A DNA stretch of 62,435 bases from an uncultured Bacteroidales bacterium (lineage in GTDB: Bacteria; Bacteroidota; Bacteroidia; Bacteroidales; Muribaculaceae), in assembly GCA_902776435.1 (NCBI GenBank), contig CACYQB010000018.1, positions 1 through 62,435 of the forward strand, in the 5' to 3' direction. A program made the translations under genes and the position numbers. Of this stretch, positions 16,413 through 25,695 are shown in pieces; position 1 is the first letter of the stretch, and every line of letters begins with the position of its first letter. Under the pieces are notes generated by a model. That model was not told the origin of the DNA, did not search any database, and worked only from the letters and a program-made list of their open reading frames with translations.

Positions 16413-18038
16413 TTAGAGGCCGATTTTCTTGAAGAAGTCGTTGCCCTTGTTGTCCACGAGGATAAAGGCGGGGAAGTCCACGACGCGGATTTTCCATACG
16501 GCCTCCATACCCAACTCGGGGTACTCAACACACTCGATGCTCTTAATGCTCTCCTGGGAGAGGATGGCGGCGGGGCCTCCGATGCTGCCCAGGTAGAAAC
16601 CGCCATGCTTTTTGCAGGCGTCGGTCACTTCCTGGCTGCGGTTGCCCTTGGCAATCATGACCATGCTGCCGCCCAAGCTCTGGAACAGGTCCACGTAGGG
16701 GTCCATGCGGTTGGCTGTCGTCGGGCCCATGGAGCCGCAGGGCATGCCCTTAGGCGTCTTGGCGGGGCCGGCATACAGTACGGGATGGTCCTTGATGTAC
16801 TGGGGGATACCCTCACCGCGGTCATAGCGCTCTTTCCACTTGGCGTGGGCGATATCGCGGCCTACAATAATGGTGCCGCTCAGTGATACGCGGGTCGAAA
16901 CGGGGTACTTGTCGAGGATAGCCAGCGTCTCGCTCATGGGGCGGTCGAGGTCGATCTTGATGCCGTCGCCCTCGCCTGCCTGGCGCAGTTCTTCGGGAAT
17001 CAGCTCGGTGGGATTGTCGTCGAGTTTCTCAATCCACACACCGTCCTTGTTGATTTTCGCCTTGATGTTGCGGTCAGCACTGCAGCTCACGCCCAGACCG
17101 ATGGGGCAGGAGGCACCGTGACGCGGCAGACGCACGATGCGCACGTCGTGAGCCATGTACTTGCCGCCGAACTGGGCACCCAGACCAATCTTGTAGGCCT
17201 CTTCGAGTACCTGTTTCTCGAGTTCGGTATCACGGAAGGCACGGCCGGTTTCGTCGCCCGTAGTGGGCAGGTTGTCATAGTAGTGGGTGGATGCCAACTT
17301 GACGGTCAGCAGGTTCTTTTCGGCACTGGTGCCGCCGATAACGAATGCGATGTGATAGGGCGGGCAGGCTGCTGTGCCCAGGGTGCGCATCTTGTCAACC
17401 AGGAAGGGGACCAGTGTGCCAGGGTTCAAGACGGCCTTGGTCATCTGGTACAGGTAGGTCTTGTTGGCGCTGCCGCCACCCTTGGTGACGCACAGGAAGT
17501 GGTATTCCATTCCCTCGGTGCACTCCAGGTCAATCTGAGCGGGCAGGTTGCAACGGGTGTTTACTTCCTCATACATGCTCAAGGGAGCATTCTGGGAATA
17601 GCGCAGATTCTCCTGAGTATAAGTGTTATACACACCGCGGGCAAGGGCTTCCTCGTCACAGAATCCGGTCCACACCTGTTGGCCCTTCTCGCCGTGAATG
17701 ATGGCGGTGCCGGTGTCCTGGCACAGGGGCAACTGGCCCTTGGCGGCCACCTCGGCATTGCGCAGGAAGGTCAGAGCCACATACTTGTCGTTGTCACTGG
17801 CCTCGGGGTCGCGCAAGATCTTGGCAACCTGCTCGTTATGGGAGCGGCGCAGCAGGAAGTTCACGTCGCGGAAAGCCTGTTGAGCCAGCATGGTCAGGGC
17901 CTCGGGCTGGATTTTCAGGATGGGTTTGCCTTCAAACTCGCCCACCGACACATAGTCGCTGGTGAGCTTGTAGTATTCGGTGTCGTCTTTGCCCAATTGG
18001 AACATGGGCGCATAGCGGAATTCAGGATTGTTTGCCAT
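16413..18038 (-). CDS. class I fumarate hydratase (Fe-S fumarase)
   Basis: This 541-residue single-chain class I fumarase interconverts fumarate and malate using an oxygen-sensitive [4Fe-4S] cluster. The N-terminal half has [11 protein letters not shown], with the cluster cysteine, then [27 protein letters not shown] and the [14 protein letters not shown] region. The C-terminal beta domain includes [17 protein letters not shown] and [10 protein letters not shown]. The length matches E. coli FumA (548). An oxygen-labile fumarase fits an anaerobe using the fumarate/succinate branch. The gene has a near-consensus promoter (18115-18084) and a strong terminator, so it is monocistronic. Confidence 0.96.
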   Translation of the reverse strand: MANNPEFRYAPMFQLGKDDTEYYKLTSDYVSVGEFEGKPILKIQPEALTMLAQQAFRDVNFLLRRSHNEQVAKILRDPEASDNDKYVALTFLRNAEVAAKGQLPLCQDTGTAIIHGEKGQQVWTGFCDEEALARGVYNTYTQENLRYSQNAPLSMYEEVNTRCNLPAQIDLECTEGMEYHFLCVTKGGGSANKTYLYQMTKAVLNPGTLVPFLVDKMRTLGTAACPPYHIAFVIGGTSAEKNLLTVKLASTHYYDNLPTTGDETGRAFRDTELEKQVLEEAYKIGLGAQFGGKYMAHDVRIVRLPRHGASCPIGLGVSCSADRNIKAKINKDGVWIEKLDDNPTELIPEELRQAGEGDGIKIDLDRPMSETLAILDKYPVSTRVSLSGTIIVGRDIAHAKWKERYDRGEGIPQYIKDHPVLYAGPAKTPKGMPCGSMGPTTANRMDPYVDLFQSLGGSMVMIAKGNRSQEVTDACKKHGGFYLGSIGGPAAILSQESIKSIECVEYPELGMEAVWKIRVVDFPAFILVDNKGNDFFKKIGL

Positions 18039-18083
18039 AAGTTTCGATTAAAAGTTATGTTGATAATAGTTGATTCGTTGCTG

Positions 18084-18115
18084 CAAAGGTAACCATAATT
18101 CTTCAGAAATACAAA
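18084..18115 (-). promoter_or_regulatory. near-consensus promoter of the fumarase gene
   Basis: TTTG (18115-18112), a 20-base spacer and TACCTTTG (18091-18084) on the minus strand match the Bacteroidetes -33/-7 consensus completely. The leader is about 42 bases. Confidence 0.8.
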
Positions 18116-18136
18116 ACCACACGCCGTGGTTGTCTT

Positions 18137-18817
18137 TCACGACTCGGGAACATCTTCAAACCCGAGCCGCTTGAAGTCGTCAGGCAGGGGGGCGGTGATG
18201 TCGATGTCGTTGCCGCTCACGGGATGGGTGAAACGGATGCGGTGGGCCTGTAGCGAGATGCCGCCGTCGGGATTGCTGCGGGGGGCGCCATACTTCAGGT
18301 CGCCCTTGATGGGACACCCGATGGCCGATAACTGGGCCCGTATCTGGTGTTTACGGCCAGTGATGAGATCCACCTCAAGCAGCCAGTAACGCTGGCTGGC
18401 AGCGATAACGCGATAGTGGAGCACTGCCCGCTGGTGGCCTTCACGTGGCACGATGCTCACATGCGTCTTGTTGTTGCTCTCGACGCTCTTGAGATAGTGC
18501 GTCAGGGTGGCTTCGGGCTCGGGGGGCTGTTTGCCGACCACGGCCCAATAGGTCTTGTGGACCTCGCCCTTGCGGAAGAGTTCGTTCATGCGGGACAACC
18601 CCTTGCTGGTCTTGGCCATGACCACCAGGCCACAAGTTGGGCGGTCAATGCGGTGGGTAACCCCCAGGAACACGTTGCCCGGTTTGTTGTATTTCTCCTT
18701 GAGCCACGCTTTCACCGAGTCGATCAGCGTGGGATCCCCGGTGCGGTCGCCCTGGACGAGTTCCCCGGCGTTCTTGTTGACGATGACAATGTGGTTGTCG
18801 TCATATACGATTTCCAT
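18137..18817 (-). CDS. RluA family pseudouridine synthase
   Basis: This 226-residue single-domain RluA-type enzyme isomerises uridine to pseudouridine in rRNA or tRNA. The catalytic Asp lies in THRIDRPTCGLVVMAK (the HRxDxxTSG motif, here with C for S). GRKHQIRAQLSAIGCPIKGDLKYG near the C-terminus is also diagnostic. No S4 RNA-binding domain precedes the catalytic domain, as in the short RluA/TruC-like members. The start MEIVYDDNHI at 18817 is used in preference to a start four codons earlier. A -7 box (TAACTTTG) lies at 18853-18846. The exact RNA target is not predictable. Confidence 0.93.
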   Translation of the reverse strand: MEIVYDDNHIVIVNKNAGELVQGDRTGDPTLIDSVKAWLKEKYNKPGNVFLGVTHRIDRPTCGLVVMAKTSKGLSRMNELFRKGEVHKTYWAVVGKQPPEPEATLTHYLKSVESNNKTHVSIVPREGHQRAVLHYRVIAASQRYWLLEVDLITGRKHQIRAQLSAIGCPIKGDLKYGAPRSNPDGGISLQAHRIRFTHPVSGNDIDITAPLPDDFKRLGFEDVPES

Positions 18818-18845
18818 GATGCTGCACAATATGGTTGCTGATTCG

Positions 18846-18853
18846 CAAAGTTA
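18846..18853 (-). promoter_or_regulatory. -7 promoter element of the pseudouridine synthase gene
   Basis: TAACTTTG on the minus strand gives a leader of about 25 bases. No good -33 match is seen. Confidence 0.45.
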
Positions 18854-19363
18854 CTTCTTTTCTTCCGAATATCGTCTTATGGAAGCAAAAATCTGCTGAA
18901 AATAGCAGGAAATACCTTCATGCTGGTGGCTTCATTACTTTAGTGGCCTGAAACCCTCGAGATATGGGCTTTGCTATTGTAATCCGTAGTTAATCTACTG
19001 AAAAACAGCAGTGTAAAGCCGAATTAAGAGATGCTCTCTCTTAATGCGCTGATTTGCAGTTATTTGTCGAAAAAACTCACAACAAATCTTTAAAAAAAGG
19101 AAAAAAGTTTATCATATGTTTACATTAATTAAAAAATAATCATTAACTTTGCAAGCCTATCTTTTAAAGATGTGGAGTTAAGAAACTGTTGCGATGTTGG
19201 TCAATCCATCTGTCGTAGTGAATGGAAGCTTGTAATACGATACCTATATGAATAACCGGGTTCGTGTGTTTAGTGAAGTCTTGAAGCCGTCATGTGTTAG
19301 AAGGGTAGGTAATAGAATGTAAACTTATAAAACATTAATAATTAATCAATTAAAATTAAATTT
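18854..19363 (+). promoter_or_regulatory. divergent intergenic region with promoter and long leader of the susC operon
   Basis: The gap holds no gene. TAACTTTG at 19144-19151 is a good -7 box in a very AT-rich context, with a weak TGTTTA about 20 bases upstream. The predicted leader before susC is about 210 bases, long enough for regulation, but I recognise no riboswitch. A 9-bp hairpin (19023-19031 with 19037-19045, loop TGCTC) lies upstream of the promoter and may be an operator or a stray terminator. No sigma, anti-sigma or two-component regulator is adjacent. Confidence 0.55.
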
Positions 19364-22300
19364 ATGAGTCTTAAACATTTAGTTTTGTTTCTTGTTATGG
19401 CTCTTGCTTCGCTTGGTGTTTCGGCCCAGGTGAGCGGTACAGTGCTTGACGAGAACAACGAACCTGTAATCGGCGCTTCGGTCGTTCAGCAGAGCAATCC
19501 TAAGAACGGCGTCGCTACCGATTTCGATGGTCACTTTTCATTGAATGTGCCAGCAGGCACTAAGATTAAAGTCACCTATGTGGGTTATGAAGATGCCGTT
19601 GTCGCCGCTAAGGCTGGCATGACAATCGTCCTTAAGCCCAAGGGTGAGATGCTTGGCGAGGTCGTTGTCACCGGTTACCAGAAGGTGGACAAACGACTCT
19701 TTACTGGTGCAACCCAGAGCGTTGACGCCGAGAAGACAAAGCTGTCTGGTGTCGCTGACGTCAGCCGTGGTCTTGAAGGCCGCGTCTCTGGTGTGCAGGT
19801 GCAGAACGTGTCGGGTACCTTCGGTACCGCACCCAAGATCCGCGTGCGCGGTGCTACCTCTATCTACGGTAGCTCCAAGCCCCTGTGGGTTGTGGACGGT
19901 GTGATTCTGGAGGACAACGTGGACATTAGCGCCGACGACCTCTCGTCGGGTGACGCTACCACGCTGATTGCTTCGGCCGTCGCTGGTCTTAACGCCGACG
20001 ATATCGAGAGCTTCCAGATCCTGAAAGACGGTTCTGCAACCTCTATCTACGGTGCTAAGGCTAATGCCGGTGTGATCGTTATCACCACCAAGACTGGTCG
20101 CAAGGGATCTACCTCGATTAACTACACGGGTGAGTTTACCTATCGTTTGAAACCCAACTATCGTGACTTCAACATCTGCAACTCTCAGGAGCAGATGAGT
20201 ATCCTTCGTGAGATGGAGCAGAAGGGCTGGCTGGAGTATGCCAACCTGGTTAACAGCACCACCTCAGGTATCTATGGCCAGATGTACACACTGATGGACA
20301 CCTACGATCCCGCTACCGGAACGTATGGCCTGCCCAACACTCAGGACGCACGCAACAAGTACCTGCGTGAGGCTGAGATGCGTAACACCAACTGGTTTGA
20401 CCTGTTGTTCAACAACAACGTGATGCAGAACCATGCTATCAGCGTTTCGGGTGGTACCGACAAGGGTTCGTTCTACACCTCGGCTTCGGTAATGACCGAC
20501 CCGGGATGGTACAAGAGCAGCCGTGTTGAGCGCTACACCTTCAACGCCAACGCTATTTACAACATTACCGATAAGATCAAGGTCAAGATTCTGAACAGCA
20601 ACAGCTTCCGTGACCAGAAGGCTCCCGGTACCCTGAGTCAGAACGTGGACGTCGTTTACGGTGAGGTAAGGCGCGACTTCGATATCAACCCCTATAGCTT
20701 CGCTTTGAACACTGCCCGTACCCTTGATCCCAACAGGCGTTATGTCCGCAACTACACCAACTTCAACATCTTTGACGAGTTGGAGTCCAACTTCATCAAT
20801 GTGGGCGTTACCGACCTCAAGTTCCAGGCTGAATTGAACATCAAGCCCATCATCAAGCAGGACCAGAGCCTTGAGTTCAACATTTTGGGTTCGATGCGTA
20901 CCGCTAACTCTGAGCAGAACCACTACGTTCTCGAGACCAGTAACCAGGCCAATGCTTACCGTGCCGGTATCATCCCCGAGAACGCTCTTATCCGTTCGTC
21001 CAACTCATACCTCTATACTGACATCGACGTGCCCAACGCACTTCCCGAGAGTGTCATGAAGGAGGGTGGTATGCTGTTCTTCTCCAAGAACGAGCTGAAG
21101 ACCTTTGACTTCCGTGTCACTGGTCAGTACATGAAGGACTTCAACAATGGCAAGCACCTCCTCAACCTGTATGCCGGTATGGAGGCCAGCCGCGTTGACC
21201 GTTTCTACCAGAACTTCGAGGCTTGGGGCGTTGTTTATGACAACGGTAACCTGCCCTCGTTGAACTACAAACTCTTCAAGCAGATGCAGGAAGAGAATGG
21301 TGCCTACTACAGCCTGGGTAACACCCATCGCCGTAACATGGCTTACTTCGCTAATGCCAACTACGCTCTCTTAGGCCGTTACGTCCTCAACGGAACCATC
21401 CGCTATGAGGGTTCTAACCTGATGGGTCAGACCGACCAGAGCCGCTGGCTTCCCACCTGGAACGTTTCAGCTGCATGGAACGTCTATGACGAGCCGTTCT
21501 TCCAGAACATGGGCCTGTTCCAGAAAGGTACTCTCTCTTATGCTAAGCTGCGTCTGAGCTACTCACTGACTGGTGAGAGTGGTCCCTCTGGTTATGCCAA
21601 TGCCGAGGCACTCTATTATCCCACTCGCCCCTGGCGTCAGGAAATTGACGCGATGGAGATGGGTCTTTATCTGTCAGGTCTTGGCAACAGTGAGTTGACC
21701 TATGAGAAGAAGCATGAGTTCGACCTTGGTGTTGACCTCGGTTTCCTCTACAACCGCATCAACCTCGTGTTTGACTGGTACTTCCGTAACAACTTCGACC
21801 TGATCGGTCTGATCCGCACCCAGGGTGTCGGTGGTGCTACCACCAAGTATGGTAACGTGGCCGAGATGAAGTCGCATGGTGTCGAGTTCACCTTGTCTTC
21901 ACGCAACATTGAGCCCCGCAGCGCTGGTGGCTTTGCTTGGAGCACCGACTTGACGTTCTCCTATGCTGTGACCGAGATTAGCAAGCTGCAGTCACGTTCG
22001 CGCGTTATCGACCTCGTTCGTGGTAGCGGTTTCCCCTTGGAGGGTTATCCCCACCGTGCTATCTTCTCGATTCCTTACGAGGGTCTTGACAGCCACGGTC
22101 TGCCTCTGGTTACCGACGAGAATGGCCAGATTTCTAACATCGGTGTGAACTTCCAGGAGTATGAGAAGTTAGGCTTCCTCAAGTATGAGGGTCCCGTTGA
22201 TCCCACCTTCACCGGCGGTTTCGGCAACAACTTCGACTTCAAGGGCTTCCACCTGATGGTCTTCATGACCTATGCCTTTGGTAACAAGCTTCGCCTTGAT

Positions 22301-22720
22301 GAGGTGTTCCGCTCGAGCTATAGCGACCTGACATCGTTCACCAAGGACTTCAAGAACCGTTGGGTTCTCCCCGGTGATGAGTTGGTTGACGGTGTAGTAC
22401 CCGCTATCGCTTCTCGTCGTCAGGTTTACTCCAACTATGAGTTGAGTATGGCTTACAATGCCTACAACTACAGTACCGCACGCGTAGCCGACGGTGGTTT
22501 CATTCGTCTGAAAGAGGTTTCTCTGACCTATGACATCCCCCGTTCAGTGATTTCTCACCTGCGTCTCAACACTGCTTCGATCAAGTTCGCTGCCACCAAC
22601 ATCTGTCTGCTCTATGCCGACAAGAAGCTCAATGGCCAGGATCCTGAGTTCTTCAACAGCGGTGGTGTGGCTTCGCCTAACCCCAAGCAGTTCACCTTGA
22701 CTCTGCGTCTGGGTATGTAA
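19364..22720 (+). CDS. SusC/RagA family TonB-linked outer membrane transporter
   Basis: This 1118-residue TonB-dependent outer-membrane importer works with the SusD lipoprotein downstream. It has a signal peptide (cleavage after ALASLGVSAQ, about residue 22) and a carboxypeptidase-D-like beta-sandwich (VSGTVLDENNEPVIGASV, about 23-97). The SusC-type boundary LGEVVVTGYQ, the plug domain (about 110-240, with RVRGATSIYGSSKPLWVVDG and ILKDGSATSIYGAKANAGVI) and a 22-strand barrel follow. There is no STN domain at the N-terminus, so direct signalling to a FecR-type anti-sigma factor is unlikely. The substrate is unknown; the neighbouring metallohydrolase makes a peptide or glycopeptide plausible (inference). 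Confidence 0.96.
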   Translation: MSLKHLVLFLVMALASLGVSAQVSGTVLDENNEPVIGASVVQQSNPKNGVATDFDGHFSLNVPAGTKIKVTYVGYEDAVVAAKAGMTIVLKPKGEMLGEVVVTGYQKVDKRLFTGATQSVDAEKTKLSGVADVSRGLEGRVSGVQVQNVSGTFGTAPKIRVRGATSIYGSSKPLWVVDGVILEDNVDISADDLSSGDATTLIASAVAGLNADDIESFQILKDGSATSIYGAKANAGVIVITTKTGRKGSTSINYTGEFTYRLKPNYRDFNICNSQEQMSILREMEQKGWLEYANLVNSTTSGIYGQMYTLMDTYDPATGTYGLPNTQDARNKYLREAEMRNTNWFDLLFNNNVMQNHAISVSGGTDKGSFYTSASVMTDPGWYKSSRVERYTFNANAIYNITDKIKVKILNSNSFRDQKAPGTLSQNVDVVYGEVRRDFDINPYSFALNTARTLDPNRRYVRNYTNFNIFDELESNFINVGVTDLKFQAELNIKPIIKQDQSLEFNILGSMRTANSEQNHYVLETSNQANAYRAGIIPENALIRSSNSYLYTDIDVPNALPESVMKEGGMLFFSKNELKTFDFRVTGQYMKDFNNGKHLLNLYAGMEASRVDRFYQNFEAWGVVYDNGNLPSLNYKLFKQMQEENGAYYSLGNTHRRNMAYFANANYALLGRYVLNGTIRYEGSNLMGQTDQSRWLPTWNVSAAWNVYDEPFFQNMGLFQKGTLSYAKLRLSYSLTGESGPSGYANAEALYYPTRPWRQEIDAMEMGLYLSGLGNSELTYEKKHEFDLGVDLGFLYNRINLVFDWYFRNNFDLIGLIRTQGVGGATTKYGNVAEMKSHGVEFTLSSRNIEPRSAGGFAWSTDLTFSYAVTEISKLQSRSRVIDLVRGSGFPLEGYPHRAIFSIPYEGLDSHGLPLVTDENGQISNIGVNFQEYEKLGFLKYEGPVDPTFTGGFGNNFDFKGFHLMVFMTYAFGNKLRLDEVFRSSYSDLTSFTKDFKNRWVLPGDELVDGVVPAIASRRQVYSNYELSMAYNAYNYSTARVADGGFIRLKEVSLTYDIPRSVISHLRLNTASIKFAATNICLLYADKKLNGQDPEFFNSGGVASPNPKQFTLTLRLGM

Positions 22721-22759
22721 TCCTTGAAGTTCCACATTATATATAATATATACACGACT

Positions 22760-24511
22760 ATGAAATTAAGATATAAAATATTATTCATTGCAGTGGCGCT
22801 CGTTGGTTTGAGCTCTTGTAAGGACTTCCTGGACAAGGTGCCCGATACCCGCGTCTACCTGGTGAACCTTGACCAGCTCCAGCAGTTGCTTGTTACTGGT
22901 TACATGGACTCCAACTACGCACTCGTTGGTGAGCTCTCGAGCGATAACGTTATCGACAACAACTCGCCCAGTAAAGATGGTGTCCGTTATCACCTTTCCT
23001 ATTATGACCAGTTCGACGAGCAGGTTTATGCTTGGGATGATGTTGACCTCAATATCTCTGACAGTGATTCTCCCTCTGGCGTTTGGAACTCTTGCTATGG
23101 CGCCATCGCTGTGGCCAATGCCGTGCTGGAGAAGGGACTTCAGTTCAAGTCCACTGGCATGATTGAAGATGAACCCATGACTGCTGCCGATAAGGCTCGC
23201 CTTGATGCCATCTTGGGTGAGGCTTACATGATTCGTGCCTATCACCACTTCATCCTGGCTCAGATCTTCTGTATGCCTTATCGTGGTGATGCCATCAATG
23301 CTACTTTGCCTGGCATTCCTTATTCGACTAAACCCGAGACTACGCTCGATCCCAAGTACGATCGTGGTACTTTGAAGCAGACCTATGACTCAATCGAGGC
23401 TGACCTGCTCAGGGGACTGCCCCTCATCACCGAGGAGTATTACCAGTCGCCCAAGTATCACTTCAACCTGGCTTCTTCCAACTCCTTCGCTGCACGCTTC
23501 TATCTCATCAAGCGTGACTATGAGAAGGTGGTTCAATATGCTAACGCTGCATTCCGTGGCAATGAGCCCTCATCGATGCTTAACGATGGCTGGTGGCAGG
23601 AAGACTTCTACTACATCAGCGACATCGGCCGCTACTTCACCAGTATTGAGCGTCCCAGCAACTTCCAGCTCTTCACCAGCTACAGCACCTGGTGGCGTCG
23701 CTTCCTGGGCTATCGCTTCACCTGTAACCGTGACGCTAAGCGCGCTACTATCCAGGGTCCTGGTCCGTCTTGGAGACGTTGCCAGTACCAGAACACCAAG
23801 ACCAAGGAGAAATTCGCTATGATGCCTTGCTTCAATGGTGTCTGCGGTAGTGCCGGTGGCCAGGAGTACGGTTCATACTATGCTGGTAACTGCTTCGAGC
23901 AGTTCGAGTACACCGACAAGATTTCGGGTATCGGTTATTGCCACGAGATTCGTCCCGAGTTCACCAGCGAGGAAACCCTGCTGATGCGTGCCGAGGCTAA
24001 CCTCTTCTTGGGCAACATCGATGCTGCCTTCGACGATCTCTACCTCTGGAACGAGGAGCACCTCTCGCCAAATGAGAGTGACCGTTATAACCACGTTGAA
24101 CTCACCAAGGAGCAGATTATCGACTTCTATGGTTGCTTTGATGATCCCGACCGTGCCGATCCCGGTTATGGTATCGTGATGAAGTTCAACATCGATGAGG
24201 TTTGTCCCAGCGACAAGTACAAACTGACCGATGAGATTGAGCCTTACTTGCAGTGCATACAGCACTTCCGTCGCATCCAACTCGTTCACATGGGTAACCG
24301 TTGGTTTGATATCAAGCGCTACGGCTTCACCATTGAGCACAAGATGGGCATCAGCGATGTTTATACCCTGAAGGTTCTGGATCCCCGCTACGCTATCCAG
24401 ATCCCGAGTGAGGTTATCGGTGCCGGTCTCGATCCCAACCCGCGTTCGACCAACGCGCCTGTTCAGGCACCTCGCATTGGCCGTGACGAGAATGTTCGTA
24501 TTTCTGATTAA
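22760..24511 (+). CDS. SusD/RagB family nutrient-binding lipoprotein
   Basis: This 583-residue surface lipoprotein forms the lid over the SusC channel. The signal peptide ends in the lipobox LSSC (C20), followed by KDFLDKVPDT, the usual SusD start. ARLDAILGEAYMIRAYHHFIL is the TPR-like helix pair conserved in RagB/SusD, and the C-terminal region has RRIQLVHMGNRWFDIKRYG. The start at 22760 is used because it gives a clean lipoprotein signal; an in-frame ATG 12 codons earlier adds a non-signal segment. It lies 39 bases after susC in the same transcript. Confidence 0.95.
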   Translation: MKLRYKILFIAVALVGLSSCKDFLDKVPDTRVYLVNLDQLQQLLVTGYMDSNYALVGELSSDNVIDNNSPSKDGVRYHLSYYDQFDEQVYAWDDVDLNISDSDSPSGVWNSCYGAIAVANAVLEKGLQFKSTGMIEDEPMTAADKARLDAILGEAYMIRAYHHFILAQIFCMPYRGDAINATLPGIPYSTKPETTLDPKYDRGTLKQTYDSIEADLLRGLPLITEEYYQSPKYHFNLASSNSFAARFYLIKRDYEKVVQYANAAFRGNEPSSMLNDGWWQEDFYYISDIGRYFTSIERPSNFQLFTSYSTWWRRFLGYRFTCNRDAKRATIQGPGPSWRRCQYQNTKTKEKFAMMPCFNGVCGSAGGQEYGSYYAGNCFEQFEYTDKISGIGYCHEIRPEFTSEETLLMRAEANLFLGNIDAAFDDLYLWNEEHLSPNESDRYNHVELTKEQIIDFYGCFDDPDRADPGYGIVMKFNIDEVCPSDKYKLTDEIEPYLQCIQHFRRIQLVHMGNRWFDIKRYGFTIEHKMGISDVYTLKVLDPRYAIQIPSEVIGAGLDPNPRSTNAPVQAPRIGRDENVRISD

Positions 24512-24529
24512 TGCTCATCCTAATACAAT

Positions 24530-25663
24530 ATGAAAAAGATTAAATTTTATATTTCAGCATTGCTGCTTGTTGCCGTGAGCGCCATGTCGCTTTCCTCTTG
24601 CAGTGAAGACAAGCTGGGCGATACGATTTTCCCCGATGTCGATGAGACGCTTGATCCCAGCTCTTACACTTATCAGCTCGATAAGTTCCTCAAGCAGAAC
24701 TATCTCGATAAGTATAACTTGACGTTCCTCTACAAGATGCCGGACGTGAGCACCAATATGAACTACAACCTGGTGCCTGCTACCTACGAGAACTCCATCG
24801 ACCTGGCTGTTCTGTGTAAGCATCTGTGGTTTGACGTGTATGACAAGGTGGCTGGTGAGGACTTCCTCAAGACCTATGGTCCCCGTATCATCCTCTTGAT
24901 TGGTTCGCCTGCCTATAACCCGACTTCGGGTACCGAGATTGTCGGTCTTGCCGAGGGTGGTATCAAGATTTCGCTGTTCAAGGTCAATGCCATGCGCATC
25001 AACGACTTCAACATGATGAATGAGTACTACTTCAAGACCATGCACCATGAGTTCGCTCACATCCTGCACCAGACCAAGACCTATCCCAATCAGTTCAACA
25101 CGATTTCGATTGGTCACTACGACAGCAACAACTGGCAGGACCGCAGTGAGGGTCAGGTGGCTTCCTTGGGCTTCGTGACGACCTACGCTTCCAGTGAGTT
25201 CCGTGAGGACTTTGCCGAGACCATCGCTAACTATATCGTTAAGACCGATGCTCAGTGGAATCACATCCTGGATCTTGCAAGCCGTGGTTGGGCTTCGGGT
25301 GACGAGGATGACGTGACTAGCCAGTTCTACTGCTACTACTACTATCCCGATAATGACGTGACCCGCGACCTTGAGTACGTGAGCGAGTTCAACGTATTTA
25401 TCGAGGAGGATGAGGATGGTACCATCCACAAGTACTGGCGTAACAATGTTGACCATGACGGTAACCGCATCATTGTCTATGACGTAGAGGACAAGGACGG
25501 TATCGATGGCGTACAGGCTATCCTTGACAAGGTCAACATCGCCCGCGAGTGGCTCAAGACCGACTGGAATGTGGACCTGGATGAGCTCCGCAAGGAAGTC
25601 CAGACTCGCCAGATCTCTTACAACATCAACGAGTTGCGTAAGTGGGTCACCGAGATTCAGTAA
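24530..25663 (+). CDS. substrate-import-associated zinc metallohydrolase lipoprotein
   Basis: This 377-residue lipoprotein has its lipobox Cys at C24 (SLSSC). It has a gluzincin-like zinc site H173-E-F-A-H177 within YFKTMHHEFAHILHQ, and a downstream glutamate-rich helix FREDFAETIANYIV (E226, E230), likely to supply the third ligand. This matches the Bacteroidetes group found beside SusC/SusD pairs (TIGR04549-like, Peptidase_Mx1). It probably cleaves a peptide, or a peptide part of a glycan, at the cell surface before SusCD uptake; the actual substrate is unknown. It begins 18 bases after susD, in the same operon. Confidence 0.9.
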   Translation: MKKIKFYISALLLVAVSAMSLSSCSEDKLGDTIFPDVDETLDPSSYTYQLDKFLKQNYLDKYNLTFLYKMPDVSTNMNYNLVPATYENSIDLAVLCKHLWFDVYDKVAGEDFLKTYGPRIILLIGSPAYNPTSGTEIVGLAEGGIKISLFKVNAMRINDFNMMNEYYFKTMHHEFAHILHQTKTYPNQFNTISIGHYDSNNWQDRSEGQVASLGFVTTYASSEFREDFAETIANYIVKTDAQWNHILDLASRGWASGDEDDVTSQFYCYYYYPDNDVTRDLEYVSEFNVFIEEDEDGTIHKYWRNNVDHDGNRIIVYDVEDKDGIDGVQAILDKVNIAREWLKTDWNVDLDELRKEVQTRQISYNINELRKWVTEIQ

Positions 25664-25695
25664 TGTGTTTCACCTTATAACATGATGAAAATAAA